Source: Synergistaceae bacterium
GTDB lineage: Bacteria; Synergistota; Synergistia; Synergistales; Aminobacteriaceae
Length of the DNA stretch: 64,000 nucleotides
Reading direction: 5' to 3'
Assembly (NCBI GenBank): GCA_017450125.1
Contig: JAFSWZ010000034.1
Coordinates: forward strand, 104,836-168,835
The notes beneath the pieces were generated by a model. It made no database searches. It was not told the origin of the DNA and worked only from the letters and a program-made list of their open reading frames with translations. Numbering within the stretch: the stretch's first letter is position 1; each line of letters starts with the position of its first letter. A program made the translations under genes and the position numbers. Below are positions 23,927 through 34,073 of this stretch, one piece after another.

Positions 23927-26900
23927 ATGAAGCTGTGCAGATATGTACTGCTGCTTCTTGCGCTGGCCTTCGGAGTCATAGGCTGTGCTGAGGCTGAAAC
24001 CAGCCCGCAGATCCGTGCATTCGATGGCAAACGTATAGGAGTCTTCACAGGGACAGTACACGATAAGATTATTCAGGAAATCCTGCCTGATGCCAAGCTG
24101 TTCTACTTCGACGTTTCGGCCAATGCCATAAGTGCTCTGACGAACGGCAAGATTGACGCAATCGCGCAGGACAAGGCTATAGTTCTGTCAATGGAGCGGG
24201 CAACTACCGGCCTCACGCACATTGATGAGTACCTGAGCACGTTCGACAACGCATTTATCTTCACGAAGTCCCCTGAAGGCGACAAACTACGCAGAGAGTT
24301 CAATGAGTTTGTACGTTCACTGAAGGCAGACGGTACGCTAACGAAGATTGGTGATGTGTGGTTCGGCACGGACGAGAGCGCGAAGACTCTTCCTGACTAC
24401 GAGAATTACCCTGCAGAGAACGGGACGATTAAGGTTGCGCTCGACAACGAGACTCCTCCATTTGCGTATATCAAGGACGGCAGAAGCGTCGGCTATGACG
24501 TTGATGTTTTCGTGCGGTTCTGCAAAGCTAAGGGTTACAGGCCGGAAGCCTCTGCTATGACATTTTCCGCGATACTCCCTGCCGTGATGTCGGGGAAATG
24601 TGCTGTGGGCTTAAGCGCAATCACAATCACTCCCGAACGTGCGGAAAACGTGAATTTTTCCGAGCCGGTCTACACTGACGGAGCAATGCTGCTCGTGAAG
24701 AGGACGGACGACGGGCAGGAAGCCTCAGTATCCCGCGCGAAGTACACGAAGATTTCTGACCTAAACGGCAGACGCATCGGTGTACAGACCGGCGTAGAAG
24801 AATGGGCTGATATTGTCCGCGTCCTGCTCCCTGACTCGAAGATAATCTACTACAACACATTTGCTGACATGACAGCCGCCCTGAAGAGCGGGAAGATTGA
24901 CGCTTTCCCTTGCGACAGCCCGGTACTTTCGCTGATTATGGCGCAGAACAAGGAAGTTGCTGTGCTTGGTGAAGTGCTTGAAGAGAGCTTCGATGTGGCT
25001 GTGGCCTTCCAGAAAAGCGGGAAGGGCGAAAAGCTGAAAGCCCAGTGGGACGAGTACATTACCGCCATGAAGAACGACGGAAAGATAGACTCCCTCATCC
25101 AGAAATGGACAGGTGCTGATGAGAACGCCAAAACCATGCCGGACTACTCCTCACTGCCCGCGACAAATGGAGTCCTGCGCATGGCCACTGAAGGCGAATA
25201 TCCCCCCTTCAACTATTACAGCCATAACAAGTTAGTGGGGTTTGAGGTTGAGCTTGCGGTCATGTTTGCTGAAAGGTATGGTTACGGCCTCGACGTAAAA
25301 GCTATGGCGTATGACGGGATATTCTCTGCTGTGCAGTCAGGCAGGTGTGATTTCGCGCTGTCTGCTCTGTCGCTGAAAGAAGAACATAAAGAAGTTATGC
25401 TGTTCTCCGTGCCGTATTATGCATGTTCAACGCAGATGGCAGTGCTCGCCGAAAAACTGCAGGCATCTCCTGCTCCAGCTCCTGAAAAGCGCGCGAGGTT
25501 CACAACAATTGAGGACTTGGCCGGAAAACGAATCGCTGTCCTCACGGGTACAACTCACCCGCAAATCGCGAAGCAGTACGTTCCGACAGGGGAGCTTGTG
25601 TACTTCGACAACGTGCCGGACACTTTCACGGCTCTGAAGACGGGGAAGGTTGAGGCAATCTGCACGAGTATTCCCATCGCAAAAATGGTTATGGCTGAAG
25701 ACGACAGCTTTGCGTTTTTCGGCGAACAGCTCACTTACGTTGAATGTGCTCCGATTTTCGCGAAGACTGAGGCAGGCCGCAAGCTCTGCGAACAGTTCAG
25801 CAGCTTCCTCAAGGAACAGTGGGACAACGGCACGATTCAGGAGATGGACTCCCTGTGGTTCGGCTCAGACGAGAGCAAACATGTCGTCAAGGATTACTCT
25901 AACCTTCCTTCACCGAACGGAGTCCTTAAGATGGCCGCTGAAATATCGCTTCCTCCGTTCATCTACGTTAAGGACAACAAGATTACGGGCTATGACGTTG
26001 ATACTGCGGTGCGATTCTGCGAGGCAAACGGTTACGGGCTGGAAATCGTGCCTATGAACTTTTCGGGTGTGATACCTTCCGTTGTGTCGGGGAAATGCGA
26101 CTTCGGACTTTGCGGCATAACACGCACAGCCGAACTTGAAGAGAGCGTGTTGTTCTCGTACCCCAACTGCAGGGGCGGGAATGCTTTTGTTGTGAGGAAG
26201 GCAGATACACAGCTGGAGGTAACTCATCAGACTTCCGCAAGGTTCTCAAAGATTAGCGACCTGGCAGGAAAACGCATCGGTGTAACTGTAGGGACTACCA
26301 ATGCACAGACTGCCTCTAAGTTTGTCCCGGACGCGGAAATAGTCTACTTCGACAGCAGGCCTGATGCATTGATCGCCATAAAGCAGGGGAAAATCGATGC
26401 TATATGCATGGGACAGAACACGGCGCGCTTCCTTCTTCTGGAAAATGAAGACCTCGCTATTCTGGGCAAGCCTATGGTTACTACGGATACCGCTCCGATC
26501 TTTCCCAAGACCGAAGCCGGCCGGAAGCTGTGCGCACAGTTCAGCGAGTTCGCCAAAGCCCAGAGGGATAACGGCTTTCTTCAGGAGCTCGACGCAATAT
26601 GGTTCGGCAGAGACGACAGCAAGAGGACAGAGAAGGATTATGCGAGCCTCCCTGCACCGAACGGCATCCTGAAAATGGCAACAGATACTGCGGCGGCTCC
26701 ATTTGCTTACATCAAGAATGACAAGATAGTCGGCTATGAAGTTGATTTCGCCGTGAAGTTCTGTGAAGCGTACGGTTACGGCCTCGAGGTTGTGCCGATG
26801 AGCTTCGGTGCAATTATTCCTGCCGTGATGTCCGGGAAGTGCGACTTCGGAGCATGTACGCTCTCCATCACGCCAGAGAGGGCAGAAAGCGTGTTATTCT

Positions 26901-29203
26901 CCGCTCCCAACGGCATAAGCGGTGAAGTTATGGTCGTGAGGAAAGCAGACACAGAAGCAGAGCCAGCCCCTCAGCCTTCCGCGAGGTTCACGAAGCCTGC
27001 GGACTTGGCCGGAAAGAGAGTAGGCGTTCAGACGGGGACAACCAACGACAAAGCCGCCGCAAAAGCCATTCCTGACGTAACAATCGATTACTTCGACAGC
27101 TTCGCGGATATTCTTGTAGCTCTAAGGCTGGGGAAGATTGATGCCGCGTGCCTTGCACTCAACGCCGCAAGATTCTCGCTGCTCAGCAATGAAGACCTCG
27201 TTGTGCTGGACAAGCCCTTAGCGGAGCTTGATGCCGCACCTATTTTCGCGAAGACAGATGCCGGCCGTAAGCTCTGTGAACAGTTCAACAAGTTCATCAA
27301 AGCCCAGTGGGACAACGGAACGTTCCAGAGGATGGACGCAGTGTGGTTCGGCAGGGACGAGAGCAAGCGCACCGTGAAGGACTACTCGAACCTTCCTGCC
27401 CCTAACGGAACTCTGAAGATGGGTGTAGATACTACTCTTGCACCGTTCGCCTACGTTAAGGACAACAGGGTCGTCGGCTACGAGGTAGAAATGGCGGTGA
27501 AGTTCTGCGAGGAGAACGGTTACGGCCTTGAGGTTGTGCCGATGAATTTTTCTGCGCTTATCCCTGCGATTGCGTCAGGGAAAATAGACTTCGCGTCCTG
27601 CACCATCGCCATCACTGCGGAGAGGGCAGAGCAGGTGCTCTTTGCGTCGCCCAACGCCAAGACGGGGAATGTTCTCGTTGTCAGGAAGTCGGACTCTCAG
27701 AGTTCAGGGCAGCATGACGGCATTGCGGCGATGTCAGGCAAGCGCATAGGGGTTCGCACAGGCTCGAACAGCGACCTTATCGCCTCACAATTCATCACTG
27801 AGGCAAAACTGGAATACTACGACACAGTTACGGACATCGTTACAGCCCTGAAACTGGGGAAGATTGACGCTATGTGCACAGGCATTCCGATAGCAAGATA
27901 CATCATGATTGAGCATGATGATATAGAGATGTTTGGAGGCCCACTCACAGACTTGGATTGCGCGCCTGTCTTTGCGAAGACTCCTGAAGGCGAAAAACTC
28001 TGCGCACAGCTCAGCGAGTTCATCAATGCCCAGCGTGAGAATGGGACGCTAGCTGCTCTTGATGCTCTGTGGTTCAGCACTGACAATGCCAGAAAAACAG
28101 TGAAGGACTACGCGAAGTTCCCTGCTCCAAACGGTATTCTGAAGATGGCTGTTGATCCGTCAACTGTCCCCTTTGCATTCATTAAGGACGGGAAATTTGT
28201 CGGCTATGATGTCGATATGTCTGCACGTTTCTGCGAAGCCTACGGCTATGGACTGGAAATTGTACCGATGAACTTTGCCGCTATCATCCCTGCGGTACAG
28301 TCCGGGAAGTGTGATTTTGCCGCATGCAGCATAGCAGTAACCCCCGAAAGGGCGGAGCAGGTACTCTTTGCCGCCCCTAACGCTAAAGGCGGAAACTGTC
28401 TGCTAGTCCTCAAGTCCAGACCAGAAGCCCCGAAAGCAGCGCAGACTGTTTCAGCGGCAACATCCCCCGACACACCGTCATTCTTCGATGAACTTGCTGC
28501 CAGCTTCAACAGGACGTTTATCCGCGAGAACAGATGGCGGCTCTTCGTCGACGGCATAATCAGCACAATGATAATCACCGTGCTGTCCATAATCTGCGGG
28601 ACAGTGCTTGGCTTTGCGGTGTACATGTTCTGCAGAGGCGGGAATGTTTTTGCGAACCTCATAACGAGATTCTTTGTGTGGCTGATTCAGGGTATGCCGA
28701 TGGTCGTGCTGTTAATGATTCTCTACTACATAATCTTCGGGAAGGTTGACATCGCAGGAATCTGGGTAGCAGTGATTGCGTTCTCGATGACCTTCGGGGC
28801 AGCAGTCTACGGGATGATTTGTTCCGGCGTGAACGCCCTCGACAGAGGCCAGACAGAAGCAGCCTACGCGCTGGGCTTCTCGGACAGCCGGACGTTCTTC
28901 ACGGTGATACTTCCTCAGGCGGCACTGCACTTCATGCCTGCGTTCAAGGGTGAGGTTGTCGCGCTCATCAAGGCAACGGCGATAGTGGGCTACATAGCTG
29001 TTCAGGATCTCACCAAGATGGGCGACATCGTCAGAAGCAGGACGTACGAGGCATTCTTCCCGTTAATCGCTGTGGCAGTGATATATTTCGTGCTCGCCGG
29101 ACTGCTGAATGTTGTCGTGAGCATGATACACAGCCGGATAAGGCCAGAGACACGGAGCAGAGATGACATATTAAGGGGGATAGATACTCATGATAAGGAT
29201 TGA
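23927..29203 (+). CDS. Six-unit tandem SBP_bac_3 solute-binding protein fused to ABC permease
   Basis: 1758 residues from the ATG at 23927 (signal peptide, RBS GAGAGAGGTG); an earlier in-frame ATG at 23675 lies in the divergent terD. The order is: signal peptide (1-23); a lone second lobe with tail (about 24-164); five lobe1-lobe2 units starting near 165, 414, 664, 912 and 1160, each about 248 residues and ending WFG/WTG; a lone first lobe (about 1402-1505); then a GlnP-type permease (about 1515-1758) with the EAA loop [16 protein letters not shown]. The ligand Arg of lobe 1 (TPERAE) is kept in units 1, 4, 5 and 6; the lobe 2 Asp is kept in the N-terminal lobe and unit 1. It probably imports polar amino acids with the next gene's ATPase. 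Confidence 0.9.
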   Translation: MKLCRYVLLLLALAFGVIGCAEAETSPQIRAFDGKRIGVFTGTVHDKIIQEILPDAKLFYFDVSANAISALTNGKIDAIAQDKAIVLSMERATTGLTHIDEYLSTFDNAFIFTKSPEGDKLRREFNEFVRSLKADGTLTKIGDVWFGTDESAKTLPDYENYPAENGTIKVALDNETPPFAYIKDGRSVGYDVDVFVRFCKAKGYRPEASAMTFSAILPAVMSGKCAVGLSAITITPERAENVNFSEPVYTDGAMLLVKRTDDGQEASVSRAKYTKISDLNGRRIGVQTGVEEWADIVRVLLPDSKIIYYNTFADMTAALKSGKIDAFPCDSPVLSLIMAQNKEVAVLGEVLEESFDVAVAFQKSGKGEKLKAQWDEYITAMKNDGKIDSLIQKWTGADENAKTMPDYSSLPATNGVLRMATEGEYPPFNYYSHNKLVGFEVELAVMFAERYGYGLDVKAMAYDGIFSAVQSGRCDFALSALSLKEEHKEVMLFSVPYYACSTQMAVLAEKLQASPAPAPEKRARFTTIEDLAGKRIAVLTGTTHPQIAKQYVPTGELVYFDNVPDTFTALKTGKVEAICTSIPIAKMVMAEDDSFAFFGEQLTYVECAPIFAKTEAGRKLCEQFSSFLKEQWDNGTIQEMDSLWFGSDESKHVVKDYSNLPSPNGVLKMAAEISLPPFIYVKDNKITGYDVDTAVRFCEANGYGLEIVPMNFSGVIPSVVSGKCDFGLCGITRTAELEESVLFSYPNCRGGNAFVVRKADTQLEVTHQTSARFSKISDLAGKRIGVTVGTTNAQTASKFVPDAEIVYFDSRPDALIAIKQGKIDAICMGQNTARFLLLENEDLAILGKPMVTTDTAPIFPKTEAGRKLCAQFSEFAKAQRDNGFLQELDAIWFGRDDSKRTEKDYASLPAPNGILKMATDTAAAPFAYIKNDKIVGYEVDFAVKFCEAYGYGLEVVPMSFGAIIPAVMSGKCDFGACTLSITPERAESVLFSAPNGISGEVMVVRKADTEAEPAPQPSARFTKPADLAGKRVGVQTGTTNDKAAAKAIPDVTIDYFDSFADILVALRLGKIDAACLALNAARFSLLSNEDLVVLDKPLAELDAAPIFAKTDAGRKLCEQFNKFIKAQWDNGTFQRMDAVWFGRDESKRTVKDYSNLPAPNGTLKMGVDTTLAPFAYVKDNRVVGYEVEMAVKFCEENGYGLEVVPMNFSALIPAIASGKIDFASCTIAITAERAEQVLFASPNAKTGNVLVVRKSDSQSSGQHDGIAAMSGKRIGVRTGSNSDLIASQFITEAKLEYYDTVTDIVTALKLGKIDAMCTGIPIARYIMIEHDDIEMFGGPLTDLDCAPVFAKTPEGEKLCAQLSEFINAQRENGTLAALDALWFSTDNARKTVKDYAKFPAPNGILKMAVDPSTVPFAFIKDGKFVGYDVDMSARFCEAYGYGLEIVPMNFAAIIPAVQSGKCDFAACSIAVTPERAEQVLFAAPNAKGGNCLLVLKSRPEAPKAAQTVSAATSPDTPSFFDELAASFNRTFIRENRWRLFVDGIISTMIITVLSIICGTVLGFAVYMFCRGGNVFANLITRFFVWLIQGMPMVVLLMILYYIIFGKVDIAGIWVAVIAFSMTFGAAVYGMICSGVNALDRGQTEAAYALGFSDSRTFFTVILPQAALHFMPAFKGEVVALIKATAIVGYIAVQDLTKMGDIVRSRTYEAFFPLIAVAVIYFVLAGLLNVVVSMIHSRIRPETRSRDDILRGIDTHDKD

Positions 29204-30263
29204 GCACCTCAGGAAAGTTTACCCTAACGTTACGCCGCTTGCCGACGTTAGCACGGAGATAAATGACGGCGACGTAATCTCAGTAATCGGGCCTTCAGGG
29301 ACGGGCAAGAGCACGCTTCTGCGGTGCATAAACCTTCTGGAGAAGCCCGACGGAGGAAGAATATTCCTCGATGATGAGGAGATAACATCCCCCAAGTGCG
29401 ATGTTCCGGGAATGCGCCAGCGTATGGGGATGGTCTTCCAGTCGTTCAACCTGTTCGGGCATTTAACGGTGATAGAAAACATAATGCTTGCTCCCGTGAA
29501 GCTGAAGGGTGCATCACGGCAGGAAGCCTTCGACGACGGAATGAGGCTGCTGCGTCAGGTCGGGCTTGCCGAGAAGATGCTGAACTACCCACACGAACTT
29601 TCAGGCGGCCAGAAGCAGAGAATCGCGATTGCCCGCGCCCTCGCAATGAACCCCGACGTGATTCTGTTCGACGAGCCCACGAGTGCCCTTGACCCGACGA
29701 TGGTGGGTGAGGTTCAGGCAGTAATCCGCGACTTGGCCAAGACCGGGCACACAATGATGATAGTTACGCACGAGATGAACTTTGCGCGGACGGTCAGCAG
29801 CAGAGTTTTCTACATGGACGAAGGCGGAATATACGAGGACGGAAGCCCCGAGCAGATATTCGGTTCTCCGAAGCGCGACAGAACCAGAAGGTTTATACAG
29901 AGGCTTAAGGTGCTGGAGCTGAAGATTCGTAGCAGGGATTACGATTATCCCGGCACTGTCTCGGCGATCGAGGACTACTGCAGGAAGAATCTCATTTCCC
30001 CGAAAACCTGCGGGCGTATACAGCTGGCGTTTGAGGAGCTTGTACAGCAGATACTTCTGCAGAAGCCCGGGAAGCCGGAGATAGATATTGCTGTGGAGTA
30101 CTCAGAGGAGAAGGGCGGAGCAGTCATGAACGTCAGCCACAGCTGGAAGGGCAGCAATCCCCTCGAGGATGCCGACGAAATATCGCGTGCTGTGCTGAAG
30201 AGTGCTGCGTCAGACTTTCAGGTCTCGCAGGATGCCGGGACTATAAGGCTGGTCATTCGTTAG
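29190..30263 (+). CDS. Amino-acid ABC transporter ATPase with RsbW/HATPase-like C-terminal domain
   Basis: 357 residues, about 115 longer than GlnQ-type ATPases. ABC core (1-240): Walker [11 protein letters not shown]-loop MVFQSFNLF, signature [17 protein letters not shown], Walker [14 protein letters not shown] and H-loop THE. The extension (about 243-357) resembles a histidine-kinase-like ATPase of the RsbW/anti-sigma type: [15 protein letters not shown] corresponds to the N-box helix, and a sheet region [10 protein letters not shown] stands where the DxGxG box should be, so nucleotide binding there may be lost. The ATG overlaps the permease gene by 14 bases, so it is the partner of the six-unit permease. 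The tail could be a regulatory or docking module. Confidence 0.9.
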   Translation: MIRIEHLRKVYPNVTPLADVSTEINDGDVISVIGPSGTGKSTLLRCINLLEKPDGGRIFLDDEEITSPKCDVPGMRQRMGMVFQSFNLFGHLTVIENIMLAPVKLKGASRQEAFDDGMRLLRQVGLAEKMLNYPHELSGGQKQRIAIARALAMNPDVILFDEPTSALDPTMVGEVQAVIRDLAKTGHTMMIVTHEMNFARTVSSRVFYMDEGGIYEDGSPEQIFGSPKRDRTRRFIQRLKVLELKIRSRDYDYPGTVSAIEDYCRKNLISPKTCGRIQLAFEELVQQILLQKPGKPEIDIAVEYSEEKGGAVMNVSHSWKGSNPLEDADEISRAVLKSAASDFQVSQDAGTIRLVIR

Positions 30264-30274
30264 CACACACAAAA

Positions 30275-30306
30275 TCCCCCTAGCTTGCGGGCCGGGGGGA
30301 TTTATT
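30275..30306 (+). terminator. Terminator of the multi-domain ABC transporter operon
   Basis: TCCCCCTAGC (from 30275) pairs with the GC-rich arm ending GGGGGGA (30300), followed by TTTATT. The loop core CCCCCTAGCTTG is shared with the terminator at 47105. Confidence 0.75.
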
Positions 30307-30320
30307 CATTCGTGAGTGCG

Positions 30321-30971
30321 TTAAATCCTGCTGAGCTTCTCGATGAGCTCGGTGAAACCGTAAATTTCCAGCGTTGTCTTTCCGGCCTTGAGCTGTTCGA
30401 CGATGTGAGCTTCCTTCTCGAACTTCGCAAGTGCCTTCGCGAACACATCATCTTCATCCTCTCTCGGGACAACTACAACCCCATCGCAGTCCCCCGCAAC
30501 AATATCACCCGGCCTCACTAATACTCCTCCGCAGAGCACAGGCACATTCACTTCACCGAGCGACTTCTTCACCGTGCCCGAAGGGTTGAACGCCCGGACG
30601 AACATCGGGAAGCCCATTGCCTTAATGTCCTGTGAGTCCCTGCATGAACCGTCGAGAATAACCCCAGCGATTCCCCTGACCTGACACGCGAGAGCCATAA
30701 TGTCCCCGAAGTGCCCGGCCTCAGTGTACCCGTGAACATCTAGAACCAGAACATCACCTGCGTTTGCGGCGTAGATTGCCTGATGAAGCGCGAGGTTGTC
30801 GCCGGGGTAACACCGTGCTGTTACTGCGCGGCCAAGCACATGGCTTGCGGGGTCAATGGGCTTGATTGAGGAGTGCATGACTCCCTGACGCGGAGCATTG
30901 TTGTTGTTGTCGGCGATGTTGCCCGTCGGAAGTTTCGAGAGTTCGGCGAGCTTCTCTGCTGTGAGTTCCAT
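30321..30971 (-). CDS. RraA-family protein (aldolase/decarboxylase-like), copy 2
   Basis: 216 residues from the ATG at 30971, 4 bases after the upstream RraA-like stop; the longer frame to 31058 lies inside that gene. AGVILDGSCRDSQDI carries the DG..RD residues used by HMG/CHA aldolases of the RraA fold for substrate and metal binding, and HFGDIMA and LCGGVLVRPGDIVAGDCDGV are family motifs. A true RraA (RNase E inhibitor) lacks a catalytic role, but these residues favour an enzyme acting on a hydroxy-oxo-acid. The pair with 30976-31647 and the neighbouring GltS-type symporter suggest catabolism of an imported dicarboxylate-like acid. Confidence 0.78.
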   Translation of the reverse strand: MELTAEKLAELSKLPTGNIADNNNNAPRQGVMHSSIKPIDPASHVLGRAVTARCYPGDNLALHQAIYAANAGDVLVLDVHGYTEAGHFGDIMALACQVRGIAGVILDGSCRDSQDIKAMGFPMFVRAFNPSGTVKKSLGEVNVPVLCGGVLVRPGDIVAGDCDGVVVVPREDEDDVFAKALAKFEKEAHIVEQLKAGKTTLEIYGFTELIEKLSRI

Positions 30972-30975
30972 GATG

Positions 30976-31647
30976 CTACTCCTCCGGTGTCTGCAGTGTG
31001 TGATAGCCCGTAAGCCTTCTGGCTTCCTTGAGCGGCATTCCAGCCCTGACGTGAGCAAGTATCTGCTGCTCTACCTTCTCGATGTTCAGAGCAACTTCCA
31101 GAACCTCACTCACCCTCTCGAACGGTACGACAATCACTCCCGTGTTGTCCCCGCAGACTAAGTCGCCCGGGTTGACCTGAATACCTGCAATGCTCACGGG
31201 GCAGTTAGTGCGGTCGACAAATACGCGGTCTTTCCCCGTAACCATGTATGTACCCTTCGTGAAGATCGGGTACTTCAGCTCACGGATGACGTTAATATCT
31301 CTGCACACTCCGTCAATGACTGTTCCGGCGATTCCGTGCTGTGATGCGTAGATTGACATTATGTCGCCCCACACAGTGCAATCATCGCGTCCGTTGTTGT
31401 CGAGCACCGCAACTTCTCCAGGAAGAATGTCGTCTATGAAGTCGCCTACTGTTCCCTTTGTCGTACCGTTGGGCATGTAGTGAACAGTGAAGGCCTGCCC
31501 GCATAAATACGTGTCCGGCACAACAGCTTTGATGCGGTAGAGTGCTCCGAAGATTCTCAGCTTGTCCATTGCGTCAGAGATTGACGGAACATCAAGCCTC
31601 TTGTACTCCGCGATAATTTCAGGTGCTAACGTTCTTTCTGCCAACAT
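30976..31647 (-). CDS. RraA-family protein (aldolase/decarboxylase-like), copy 1
   Basis: 223 residues, ATG with AGGAGG upstream. It has the family features VPSISDAMDKL near residue 25, WGDIMSIYA near 115, AGTVIDGVCRDINVI near 130 (DG..RD catalytic-type residues), and VNPGDLVCGDNTGVIVVP near 180. It is a divergent paralogue of the next gene, and the two may form a hetero-oligomer or act on related substrates. It starts 12 bases after the symporter stop, in the same operon, opposite a LysR regulator. Confidence 0.8.
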   Translation of the reverse strand: MLAERTLAPEIIAEYKRLDVPSISDAMDKLRIFGALYRIKAVVPDTYLCGQAFTVHYMPNGTTKGTVGDFIDDILPGEVAVLDNNGRDDCTVWGDIMSIYASQHGIAGTVIDGVCRDINVIRELKYPIFTKGTYMVTGKDRVFVDRTNCPVSIAGIQVNPGDLVCGDNTGVIVVPFERVSEVLEVALNIEKVEQQILAHVRAGMPLKEARRLTGYHTLQTPEE

Positions 31648-31659
31648 AATTATTCCTCC

Positions 31660-32982
31660 TTAGAATATCTTTCTGTGCGTGTTCATGAAGAGCAGTCCTA
31701 TTCCGTAACATACGGCCATCAATCCCGCGCCGAAACCCAGAAGCATCATTGTGCCGTTCTCCAATACAGCAAGTTCCGGGCCGACCGCTATCATTCCGAC
31801 CCAGATGGGCATGAACAAGAACAGTCCCATTCCTCCGGCATCACCTGCACAGCTCTCTGTTTTCGGGTCAATGCAGCGCAGAAGGGTAAGGCCTGTTGCC
31901 GCGTTGCCTATGCACTGTCCGAACACAACAACCATCTTCTCAAACCACTGTTCGCGGCAGATTTTCGCGCTCATGTAGACGTAAAGGAATGTGAGGATTG
32001 CGAGCATCAGCACACAGTAAATCGTGATGGGGATTATGAACGAGACCATTGCACTTACGCTTATTGTTCCTACTGCCGAAACAATCAGGTATTCCAGGCA
32101 GAAACCGCTGATGTTCGAGCATGTCTTCTTGTCGACGTAAACATCTGCACCTGTCCTGCACATTATCGGCCAGATTATTATTGCGCCGATTATCCCCAGC
32201 ACGAGGTCATTAACATTCTTGAAGTAGGGTGATATGTAGGTTATACCTGCGAGCCTGAGAACGTAGCCGAGCATTATGCACAGCGAGATGAAGAACATCT
32301 GCAGGGCTATAGCGTTGATGCCCGCTGTCGAGGTCTTGACTGTTCCGATTGGAGTCTGTTTCTCGACGGGCATAGGTCCTCCGTAGTAATCCGGCGGAAG
32401 TTTCTCGGGTTTGTCGACAAATTCGCAGTAGCCTTTGCGTATTCCCCAGTTCAGCAGGGGCATTCCGATTGTGAGGGCGGCAACGAGTCCGACAGTAGCG
32501 ATGACCATTGAGATACCCATAAAGTCAGGGTAACCCTTCTCCGTGAAGATTGCGGACGCGCTTCCTGCTGCTCCGTGCCCTGCGAAGAAGGAATAGATTG
32601 CGCTTATGCCCCAGTTGGGCGGCATGTTCGTCCAGAGTTTGGAGAGCAGTGCTCCGATGCCGACACCGAAAAATAACTGTGCTCCGTATGTCCCAGCGGC
32701 TACAAGCGTATAATCCATGTATGAACGTGCTCTCTTGCTGTCGAATTTTGTCCCGAACACGAGGCAGGTCAGTATGATGATGATTAAGAAGTTGGGGTAC
32801 TTGCCTATCATCGGGGAAATGGGAACGATGTTAAGGACTTGAGGGCCGCAGATTAGGAGCATTATTCCGCCGACGACTGATGAAGGCATGAAGATACGCT
32901 GCAACACCGGGAACTTTTCGCGCACAAACCAGCCTAATCCGAGAAAAATATTGAGGATCATGAAGTCTAACAGCAGGTTCAT
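31660..32982 (-). CDS. GltS-type sodium/glutamate symporter family protein
   Basis: 440 residues with about 10-12 hydrophobic segments. The N-terminus LGLGWFVREKFPVLQRIFMP followed by SSVVGGIMLL, the reentrant-loop region FFAGHGAAGSASAIFTEKGY (near residue 135), and the mirrored C-terminal CIGNAATGLTLLRCIDPK (near 370) fit the GltS (ESS) family. It probably imports glutamate or a related dicarboxylate with sodium. AGGAGG-like GGAGG precedes the ATG. It heads the operon with the two RraA-family genes and is divergent from lysR. Confidence 0.82.
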   Translation of the reverse strand: MNLLLDFMILNIFLGLGWFVREKFPVLQRIFMPSSVVGGIMLLICGPQVLNIVPISPMIGKYPNFLIIIILTCLVFGTKFDSKRARSYMDYTLVAAGTYGAQLFFGVGIGALLSKLWTNMPPNWGISAIYSFFAGHGAAGSASAIFTEKGYPDFMGISMVIATVGLVAALTIGMPLLNWGIRKGYCEFVDKPEKLPPDYYGGPMPVEKQTPIGTVKTSTAGINAIALQMFFISLCIMLGYVLRLAGITYISPYFKNVNDLVLGIIGAIIIWPIMCRTGADVYVDKKTCSNISGFCLEYLIVSAVGTISVSAMVSFIIPITIYCVLMLAILTFLYVYMSAKICREQWFEKMVVVFGQCIGNAATGLTLLRCIDPKTESCAGDAGGMGLFLFMPIWVGMIAVGPELAVLENGTMMLLGFGAGLMAVCYGIGLLFMNTHRKIF

Positions 32983-33129
32983 TAGTAACTGCCTCCGTTA
33001 TGATTCAAATTTTCCTTCGCGCGTCGGAATGCGTGTATAATATCAGCGTCTATAATTCCCGTAAAACAGATAATTATCATGATTAACATTTGCTGAACAG
33101 ATATTTTGTGTACGGCGGGTGAAAACAGT
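32983..33129. promoter_or_regulatory. Divergent control region between gltS-type and lysR genes
   Basis: The 147-base region holds plus-strand TATAAT boxes at 33036-33041 and 33051-33056, and a perfect 10-base palindrome GATAATTATC at 33069-33078. A palindrome with AT-rich core in a region divergent from a LysR gene is a reasonable candidate for the LysR operator. No convincing -35 boxes were found. Confidence 0.4.
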
Positions 33130-34053
33130 ATGACCTACGAACAGATAGAAGCCTTCATCGCAATAATGACCTACGGGACAATAACCAGTGCCGCAAACTT
33201 CCTTCACGTCTCGCAGTCAACAGTGTCATCACGAATCCAGATGCTCGAGGATGAGTTAGGTACAGCCCTCCTCATACGGCACAAAGGGCACAGAAGCATT
33301 GAGCTGACCTCTTACGGGCAGGCGTTCCTTCCTCTGGCCTCGCAGTGGTCTTCCGTCTTCAGGGACAGCAGAAGCCTAAAGACTCTCGCGAACATCCGTA
33401 CCCTCTCAATTGCCAGCGTTGACGCGGTGAACAATTACACGTTTGTTCCGCTCTTCAACCGCATCATAGACACACAGCCCAACATACGCCTTCAGATCCG
33501 TACGCACCATTCAGACGAGATTCACGGCCTTATCTCGAACAGGACAGCAGACATCGGCTTCGTGTTCTCGCGCTCGCCGTACCCGGACATAATTTCGCGC
33601 CCCGTCTACAGGGAATTGATGTACCTGATATGCCGCAAAGACAGCCCCTACTACGACGGCATCAGCCCAGCAGAGCTTCAGCCAGAACTTGAAGTGTACC
33701 TGCACTGGGGATTAGACTTCCAGCAGTGGCACAACAGGTACTTTTCGCCGGAACGTTATCCCCTCGTGAGCGTGAACACCGGCTCGATGCTCCAGCACTA
33801 CATTGACGCGCCGATGAGGTGGGCAGTTGCTCCGCGCTCCGTCGTCAACGCGATTGCGCACCGCACTAGCCTGACCTGCTATACCTTGAGCGACCCTCCT
33901 GCGCCGAGAATCTGCTACATGCTCACGAACAGATACCCCAACGCCCGCCGTCTCGAAGCAATCACCGTCTTCACATCCGAGCTCGAGAAGTTCATAGCAG
34001 GAAATTCCGACATATGCAGGTTCGAGTCATGGATGCTTGACACGGTGAGATAA
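33130..34053 (+). CDS. LysR-family transcriptional regulator
   Basis: 307 residues from the ATG at 33130; the Shine-Dalgarno is weak (GGCGGGTG) and a TTG at 33106 is possible. The N-terminal winged HTH is plain: MTYEQIEAFIAIMTYGTITS, AANFLHVSQSTVSSRIQMLE and LIRHKGHRSIELTSYG. The effector domain follows from about residue 90, with LSIASVDAVNNYTFVPLFNR and the ADIGFVFSRSPYPDI loop. It is divergent from the GltS/RraA operon and followed after 20 bases by a BASS transporter, so it probably controls one or both. Confidence 0.93.
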   Translation: MTYEQIEAFIAIMTYGTITSAANFLHVSQSTVSSRIQMLEDELGTALLIRHKGHRSIELTSYGQAFLPLASQWSSVFRDSRSLKTLANIRTLSIASVDAVNNYTFVPLFNRIIDTQPNIRLQIRTHHSDEIHGLISNRTADIGFVFSRSPYPDIISRPVYRELMYLICRKDSPYYDGISPAELQPELEVYLHWGLDFQQWHNRYFSPERYPLVSVNTGSMLQHYIDAPMRWAVAPRSVVNAIAHRTSLTCYTLSDPPAPRICYMLTNRYPNARRLEAITVFTSELEKFIAGNSDICRFESWMLDTVR

Positions 34054-34073
34054 TATCGTTTGAGGTGATAATA

